NCBI RefSeq assembly: GCF_016862895.1
Contig: NZ_BONV01000017.1
Span: forward strand, 124,001 to 188,000
Reading direction: 5' to 3'
Source: Planotetraspora kaengkrachanensis
GTDB lineage: Bacteria > Actinomycetota > Actinomycetes > Streptosporangiales > Streptosporangiaceae
DNA length: 64,000 nt
The notes beneath the pieces are model-generated. The model made no database searches. It worked only from the letters and a program-made list of their open reading frames with translations, and was not told the origin of the DNA. Below, piece after piece: positions 59,764 through 64,000 of this stretch (its first letter is position 1; each line of letters begins with the position of its first letter). The translations under genes and the position numbers were made by a program.

Positions 59764-60195
59764 ATGACGCACGATCCCTTCACTCCGCCTGATCCCGATC
59801 AGATGCGCGCCCACCGCGTGCACGCGGCTCTCGCCCGCATCGCCGAACGGCACGCGGCCACGGAGGACCAGCGCTCCCGGCAGGTCCATCCCCATGTGCT
59901 CGGGCCGCACGAGGCCATCAGGCTCGTCTCGCTTCTCGCGAGCGGAACCGCCCGGCTCGACGAGACGGAGCCGGAGGTGGACACCGCGGACATCACCGCG
60001 GCCCTGACCCTCATCCCACTGGCACGCGGCGAGATGGACCAACTGGAGGCGGCGCTCCTGCTCATGGCACGCGGACGCGGCCTCACCTGGCACGAGATCG
60101 CGTTCGGCCTCGGGCTCGGCACCTCGCAGGCCGCCAGGCAGCGTTACGCGCGGCTGTCGGGTCGCGTCGCCACGGACCGACCCCCCGCTTATTAG
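59764..60195 (+). CDS. Helix-turn-helix DNA-binding protein
   Basis: A 143-residue protein. The C-terminal segment LEAALLLMARGRGLTWHEIAFGLGLGTSQAARQRYARL is a sigma-region-4-like helix-turn-helix, and the N-terminal part is helical and polar. Similar small regulators occur in many actinomycetes without assigned targets. ATG at 59764 is favoured over 59752 by the promoter spacing, which puts the transcript start at that codon. It is immediately followed by a TetR gene. Confidence 0.75.
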   Translation: MTHDPFTPPDPDQMRAHRVHAALARIAERHAATEDQRSRQVHPHVLGPHEAIRLVSLLASGTARLDETEPEVDTADITAALTLIPLARGEMDQLEAALLLMARGRGLTWHEIAFGLGLGTSQAARQRYARLSGRVATDRPPAY

Positions 60196-60207
60196 ACCGT
60201 TCGTTCT
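60194..60207. promoter_or_regulatory. Operator upstream of the second TetR gene
   Basis: AGACCGTTCGTTCT at 60194-60207 matches the element at 60819-60832 in 12 of 14 positions. It lies 15 bp before the TetR start codon and overlaps the stop codon of the preceding gene, consistent with autoregulation. Confidence 0.65.
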
Positions 60208-60222
60208 TGATACGGTGTGGCC

Positions 60223-60804
60223 ATGGCGAGAACGAAGGAGTTCGACCCCGATGCGGCGCTTCAGGCCGCACTCGACCTGTTCTGGGAGCGCGGCTACGAG
60301 GCGACGTCCATGGCCGACCTGGTGGACCACCTGGGGATAGCGCGCGCCAGCCTGTACGCGACCTTCGGCAACAAGCGCGACCTCTATCTCAAGGCGCTCG
60401 ACCGCTATCTGGAGACCAGGAATCCGTCGCCCGTCGAGATCCTCTCCCAGCCTGGTCCCGCACTGCCGGCCGTACGCGCACTGGTCGAGTTCTACGTGGC
60501 CGACTCGATCGGCGACAAACGGCGGCGCGGTTGCATGATCGTGAACGCGGCGGCGGAGATGCTCCCCGGAGACCCCGAGGTCTCACGCCTGCTCGACACC
60601 AACTGGAGCGCGCTGGAGGCGGCGCTCACCTCGGCACTGATCAGGGCCCGCGGCGAGGGCGACCTGCCCGCCGGCCGCGACCCGCGCGCGCTCGCCCGAT
60701 TCCTGCTCGTCTTCCTCCAGGGGTTGCGGCTGGTGAGCAAGGGCTCCCCGGACGCGAGACGACTCCGTGAGGCGGCCGCCGAGGCGCTCACCATTCTGGC
60801 GTGA
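60223..60804 (+). CDS. TetR-family regulator (TetR_C_16/AcrR-like)
   Basis: A 193-residue regulator with helix-turn-helix ALDLFWERGYEATSMADLVDHLGIARASLYATFGNKRDLYLKAL and ligand-domain segment RRRGCMIVNAAAEMLPGDPEVSRLL, a signature of the branch that controls short-chain dehydrogenases and efflux pumps. ATG at 60223; a GTG two codons upstream is possible. An SDR gene follows, 41 bp downstream, with a copy of the same operator between them, so it likely controls both. Confidence 0.93.
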   Translation: MARTKEFDPDAALQAALDLFWERGYEATSMADLVDHLGIARASLYATFGNKRDLYLKALDRYLETRNPSPVEILSQPGPALPAVRALVEFYVADSIGDKRRRGCMIVNAAAEMLPGDPEVSRLLDTNWSALEAALTSALIRARGEGDLPAGRDPRALARFLLVFLQGLRLVSKGSPDARRLREAAAEALTILA

Positions 60805-60818
60805 CGACCTCGATATCA

Positions 60819-60832
60819 AGACCGATCGTTCC
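60819..60832. promoter_or_regulatory. Operator upstream of the SDR gene
   Basis: AGACCGATCGTTCC at 60819-60832 is a near-palindrome around CGATCG and matches the element at 60194. It lies 13 bp before the SDR start codon, so a bound repressor would block transcription or translation. Confidence 0.7.
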
Positions 60833-60845
60833 CAAAAGGAGCCAC

Positions 60846-61598
60846 ATGAAGTTCGCCGGCAAGGTGGTCCTGGTCACCGGAGGAGGCTCGGGCATCGGCC
60901 GGGCGGTCGCCCTCGGCTTCGCCCGGGAGGGCGCCCTGGTCACGGTCGCGGGCCGCCGCGCGGAGCCGCTTGACGACACCGTGAAGCTCATCGAGGCCGC
61001 AGGCGGGGACGCCGGGGCGATCACCGCCGACCTGACGCGGTCAGGCGACGCGGCCCGGATGGTCGACGAGATCGTCCGGCGGCACGGCGGGCTCGACATC
61101 GCGATCAACAACGCCGGGGTCTTCACCGCGGCCAAGGTCGCCGACATCGACGAGGACGACTGGACGCGCACGCTCGACGGCAACGTGACCGGCGTCTTCC
61201 TGTCGATGAAGCACGAGATCGCCGCCATGCGCCGTGCGGGCACCGGAGTGATCGTCAACGTGGCGTCCCAGATCGGGACGCACCGGAGGGTGCCCGGCCT
61301 CGGCGCGTACGGCGCGGCCAAGGCGGCGGTCACCGCCCTGAGCCGCACGGCGGCGCTGGAGTACATCCGCGAGGGCATCCGGATCAACGTGGTCAGCCCC
61401 GGCCCGCACGACACGCCGATGTCCCTGCGCCCCGGCGAGAACACGGCCGACCGGGACGCCCGGGTGAAGGAGCAACTGCCGATCGGCCGGGTCGGCACGC
61501 TCGACGAGATCACCGCCACCGTCCTGTGGCTGGCGTCGGACGACGCGGGCTTCGCCGTCGGCCACGACCTGGTCGTCGACGGAGGTTCGGCCGCCTGA
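60846..61598 (+). CDS. Short-chain dehydrogenase/reductase
   Basis: A 250-residue classical SDR: cofactor motif VTGGGSGIGRAVALGFAREG with AGRRAE downstream (suggesting NADP), NNAGVF, the serine in VNVASQIGTH, and the YxxxK pair in GAYGAAKAAVTAL. VVDGGSAA ends the protein as in FabG-like enzymes. AAAAGGAGCC precedes the ATG. Probably induced when the TetR repressor binds its ligand; substrate unknown. Confidence 0.95.
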   Translation: MKFAGKVVLVTGGGSGIGRAVALGFAREGALVTVAGRRAEPLDDTVKLIEAAGGDAGAITADLTRSGDAARMVDEIVRRHGGLDIAINNAGVFTAAKVADIDEDDWTRTLDGNVTGVFLSMKHEIAAMRRAGTGVIVNVASQIGTHRRVPGLGAYGAAKAAVTALSRTAALEYIREGIRINVVSPGPHDTPMSLRPGENTADRDARVKEQLPIGRVGTLDEITATVLWLASDDAGFAVGHDLVVDGGSAA

Positions 61599-61612
61599 AA
61601 CGCTGGGCCCGA

Positions 61613-62056
61613 TCAGACGGTCCGGCGCAGCCGACGCCGGGAGACCACCATCCCGGCCACACTCGCCCCGAACAGGCCGATCGCCGCATAGACGACGGGG
61701 TTGACGTACCCGGGCACGAGGTCCACTGGCACACCCCCGTGCTCACAGGCGGGGTTGTGCAGCGGCCACAAGCTCGCCGGCTCGGGCGACCCGGAGTACA
61801 ACAGTCCTGAGACCAGGCACAGGTCCTCGGGTTGGGACATCCACATGACGCCGCCGAACAGCAGCCCCATTCCGTACACGGCAAGCCCGACGCACAGCGC
61901 GACCACCGCGAGCCTGGCCCACAACGCCGCCGGCCGCGGTCTCCGCCCCCGTGCCGTGACGACGGCGGTGTGCACGACCACCCCGGCCGCGAGGAGGAGG
62001 AACGCCGGAGCCGCGAGCGGGAGGAACAGGAGGGGGACCAACAAGAAGTCGAACAT
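61613..62056 (-). CDS. Uncharacterised membrane protein
   Basis: A 147-residue protein with four hydrophobic segments (FLLVPLLFLPLAAPAFLLLAAGVVV, ARLAVVALCVGLAVYGMGLLFGG, a shorter third, and NPVVYAAIGLFGASVAGMVV). The loop between helices two and four holds two cysteines (EDLCLVSG and NPACEHGG) that could form a disulfide. No family recognised. ATG at 62056 is chosen; a GTG at 62080 is an alternative. Neither has a ribosome binding site. Confidence 0.65.
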   Translation of the reverse strand: MFDFLLVPLLFLPLAAPAFLLLAAGVVVHTAVVTARGRRPRPAALWARLAVVALCVGLAVYGMGLLFGGVMWMSQPEDLCLVSGLLYSGSPEPASLWPLHNPACEHGGVPVDLVPGYVNPVVYAAIGLFGASVAGMVVSRRRLRRTV

Positions 62057-62161
62057 GATGAACGTCACACTATGGGCCACAGTGTCGCATTAAGCAGTCT
62101 CTGCCGCCTTTGAACGCCATCTGCACGTGTTCTGCACACTGCGGTACGGAACGACCGGTGT

Positions 62162-63082
62162 TCACCGGCTCGGCGCAGCATTCGCGGGCTTGGCGCGGCG
62201 GAAGCCGTACGTCTGGTGCGTCCGCTCGAAGCCGAGGGAGCCGTACAACGCGCGCGCCGCCAGGTTGCCCGCGTCGTGGTTCACGGTCACCGTCGTCATC
62301 CCCCGGTCGCGCATCCGCGCCATCGCGTACGACATCACCGCGCGGGCGAGGCCCCGGCGCTGGAAGTCGCGATGCGTGCCGACCGGCTCGAAATGCCCGA
62401 ACCTGTTTTGGTCATCCGTCCAGTACACGGCGAAGGCCGCGATCGTCCCGTCAGGAGCCTCGGCCACGATCTCCCGCTCGGGGTCGTAGCCCGGTTTCTC
62501 CATTACCGCCGTTCGATACAGGTGCCCGGTCCAGTCCTCCTGGAACGAGTGGTTGCGGGCCGTCGCCAGGCCGTCGGCGTCACCCGGCCGGGCGGTGCGA
62601 AGAACGAAGCCGTCGGGAACGGCCGGGACCGCGACGGGATCGTCCAGTCCCCGCTCGTTGACGTCGTCCCACGTCCGGAACCGTTCGAAGCCGAGCCGTA
62701 CCAGCAGGCCGATCCGCGTCGTGTCGCAGTCGAAGAGGTCGGTCAGCACGTACGGCTCGTCCTCGGCCATGTGGCGGGCCGTCGTCTCAGAGGCGACACG
62801 CAGCATCTCGTACTCCGCGGCGGTACCCCGGAGCGCGGGCGAGGCGAACACGTCGAACGCGCAGCCGAAGCGCAGGTTGACGGCCAGTCCGGCGATGCCG
62901 GAGGCGTCCTCCCACACGTGCACGAGGTCTCCGACGGGACGCCTGCCGCGGAGGTTCTCGTAGACGCGATGCGGCAGTTCGCCGATGTGGTCGTATCCGC
63001 ACCGCCCCGCCTCGGCGATCCAGGCCGCGACGGTCTCCTGGAGCCGCGGCATGTCCGCGTCCGTGTAGGGGCGCATCCTCAT
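62162..63082 (-). CDS. Tandem GNAT acetyltransferase
   Basis: A 306-residue protein with two GNAT folds. The C-terminal one has the acetyl-CoA loop HRDFQRRGLARAVMSYAMARMRDRGMTTVTVNHDAGNLAARALYGSLGFERT, clearly functional. The N-terminal half (residues 1-150) keeps the fold (RPYTDADMPRLQETVAAWIAEAG, LVRLGFERFRTWDD) but has no obvious CoA loop. The pattern is that of MshD-like or antibiotic acetyltransferases. Substrate unknown. Confidence 0.9.
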   Translation of the reverse strand: MRMRPYTDADMPRLQETVAAWIAEAGRCGYDHIGELPHRVYENLRGRRPVGDLVHVWEDASGIAGLAVNLRFGCAFDVFASPALRGTAAEYEMLRVASETTARHMAEDEPYVLTDLFDCDTTRIGLLVRLGFERFRTWDDVNERGLDDPVAVPAVPDGFVLRTARPGDADGLATARNHSFQEDWTGHLYRTAVMEKPGYDPEREIVAEAPDGTIAAFAVYWTDDQNRFGHFEPVGTHRDFQRRGLARAVMSYAMARMRDRGMTTVTVNHDAGNLAARALYGSLGFERTHQTYGFRRAKPANAAPSR

Positions 63083-63145
63083 GGCGGCCTGTCTAACGCA
63101 CCCGCCCGCCGGAACGCATCCGGTTATCCGCTCAGGCGGAGTTCG

Positions 63146-63916
63146 CTACCGCGGGGCAGGGAGCCGGCGGGCGAACAGGACGTAGGTCTCGCCATGCGAC
63201 CGGATGACTCCGCCGAGATCTTCGATCACCTCGCGCAACGCGCGCTGCACCGCGGCGAGCCGTTCGGATCCGAGGCGCTGATGATCGCTGTAGGTCGCCA
63301 CGAGCCCCACCCACTCGTCGGCGCTCAGCGTGGCCTCCCAGCGGTACTTCCGCGTCTCGACCGAGGAGAATTCAGCGCTTTCCGCGAACGGGTCCACCTC
63401 GGTGCTCTTCTCCGCAATGCGCCCGTGCACCTCCGCGTCCGGCGCGAGGCGGCCGTAGACGGCGTCGAACGCGGCGAGCACCGGCTTCTCCAGCAGGTGG
63501 TAGCTCCAGAACCGGGCGATCACGCCGCCCGGGCGCAGGACCGCCGCCGCCTTGCGAGCGCCCCGGTCCGGATCGATCCAGTGCCACGCGCTCCCACACG
63601 TGATCAGATCGAATCGCCGTCCGGCGTCGTCCCAGGTCTCGAACGGCGAGATCTCCACCTGGAGGCCGTGGTCGCGGGCCAACTCGGCCATCCGCTCGTC
63701 CGGCTCCACACCGAGCACGGACAGCCCGCGCTTGGTGAGCGGGACGGCCACCTTGCCGGTGCCGCAGGCGACGTCGAGCACATGTTCCGGCCGCAGCGCC
63801 ACCAGATCCTCGATCAAGGCGTCGGGGCAGGCCGGGCGGTAACGGTCATACTGGTCCGCCACCGAGCCGAAGGACCCGGCCCGCTGACGATCGAGATGCA
63901 GGTTTTCCGAGGTCAC
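63146..63916 (-). CDS. Class I SAM-dependent methyltransferase
   Basis: A 256-residue methyltransferase. Motif I is VLDVACGTGKVAVPL, followed by LGVEPDERMAELA, and FDLITCGSAWHWIDPDRGARKAAAVLRPGGVIARFW is the post-motif region of the UbiE/COQ5-like group that acts on small molecules. Family members have varied substrates. ATG at 63916 without a clear ribosome binding site. The remaining bases to the window end show no feature. Confidence 0.92.
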   Translation of the reverse strand: MTSENLHLDRQRAGSFGSVADQYDRYRPACPDALIEDLVALRPEHVLDVACGTGKVAVPLTKRGLSVLGVEPDERMAELARDHGLQVEISPFETWDDAGRRFDLITCGSAWHWIDPDRGARKAAAVLRPGGVIARFWSYHLLEKPVLAAFDAVYGRLAPDAEVHGRIAEKSTEVDPFAESAEFSSVETRKYRWEATLSADEWVGLVATYSDHQRLGSERLAAVQRALREVIEDLGGVIRSHGETYVLFARRLPAPR

Positions 63917-64000
63917 CCAGCGATGATAGGCACCTCGGGGCAGGCGGGCTCACAGCGGGATCGGACAAATCACCGCCGCCAGCTGATCATCCGGCCGTCC

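Overview
The window is high-GC actinomycete chromosome. Actinobacterial markers are the gene order fhaA-fhaB-pstP-rodA-pbpA-pknB followed by pabA/trpG, crgA, rhomboid and cyclophilin genes, a bacterial proteasome activator ending in a Hb-Y-X tail, a CGNR regulator and a HelD-type helicase. A Streptomyces relative or a member of the Streptosporangiales fits best; I cannot name a species. Nothing looks like a prophage, conjugative element or insertion sequence.

Layout. 1-4.2 kb: a truncated TMEM175-like channel gene, a VOC protein, a stand-alone TOPRIM protein and a coupled pair of exported proteins (VWA domain plus partner). 4.3-7.0 kb: tRNA-Ser(UGA) and a MinD/ParA-like ATPase with a very long disordered N-terminus. 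7.1-12.5 kb: quinone oxidoreductase, proteasome activator, HAD phosphatase, cold-shock protein, serS and pheA. 12.6-18.1 kb: a DUF4446-type protein and three large membrane proteins, two of them polyprenol-sugar glycosyltransferases. 18.1-22.9 kb: a GT2 glycosyltransferase, a STAS protein, a cysteine-motif protein and a two-component system, enclosed by two repeat arrays. 23.1-32.5 kb: anti-sigma-type ATPase, PAS/GAF histidine kinase, Ogt, CGNR regulator with DMT exporter, TPP-riboswitch-controlled cytX, rhodanese, Fpg/Nei glycosylase and an LCP protein. 32.7-36.4 kb: two CNNM/CorC proteins and an MFS transporter. 36.7-47.4 kb: tRNA-Leu(CAG) and the cell-wall/cell-division kinase cluster with its usual neighbours. 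47.5-50.5 kb: a membrane-anchored helical protein and HelD. 50.8-64 kb: a probable 35-residue protein, an alcohol dehydrogenase pair, ArsR plus cation-efflux protein, a second DMT protein, two more MDR dehydrogenases, two TetR regulators with visible operators, an SDR, and miscellaneous enzymes.

The most unusual signal is a pair of intergenic arrays at 18093-18564 and 22296-22744. Both are built on a 20-nt box, CGTGATCATGCACAGGTTCG, recurring every 53 bp with almost no drift. A second box (GACCTG) sits at a fixed +35 offset and the sequence between is variable. In each array the left units point right, the right units point left, and the last interval is shortened to 35-36 bp. The 53-bp spacing is about five helical turns, which suggests an ordered protein-binding platform. 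I know no named family with this sequence, and it is not CRISPR-like in other respects.

Other points worth attention are a 35-aa gene with strong ribosome binding site and terminator (50834-50941), a 45-bp dyad at the helD promoter, paired operators at 26946-27004, 58507-58606 and 60194-60832, and five convergent gene pairs whose 3' ends overlap. Coordinates, motifs and repeats were read by eye; family names come from recognising motifs, not from database searches.
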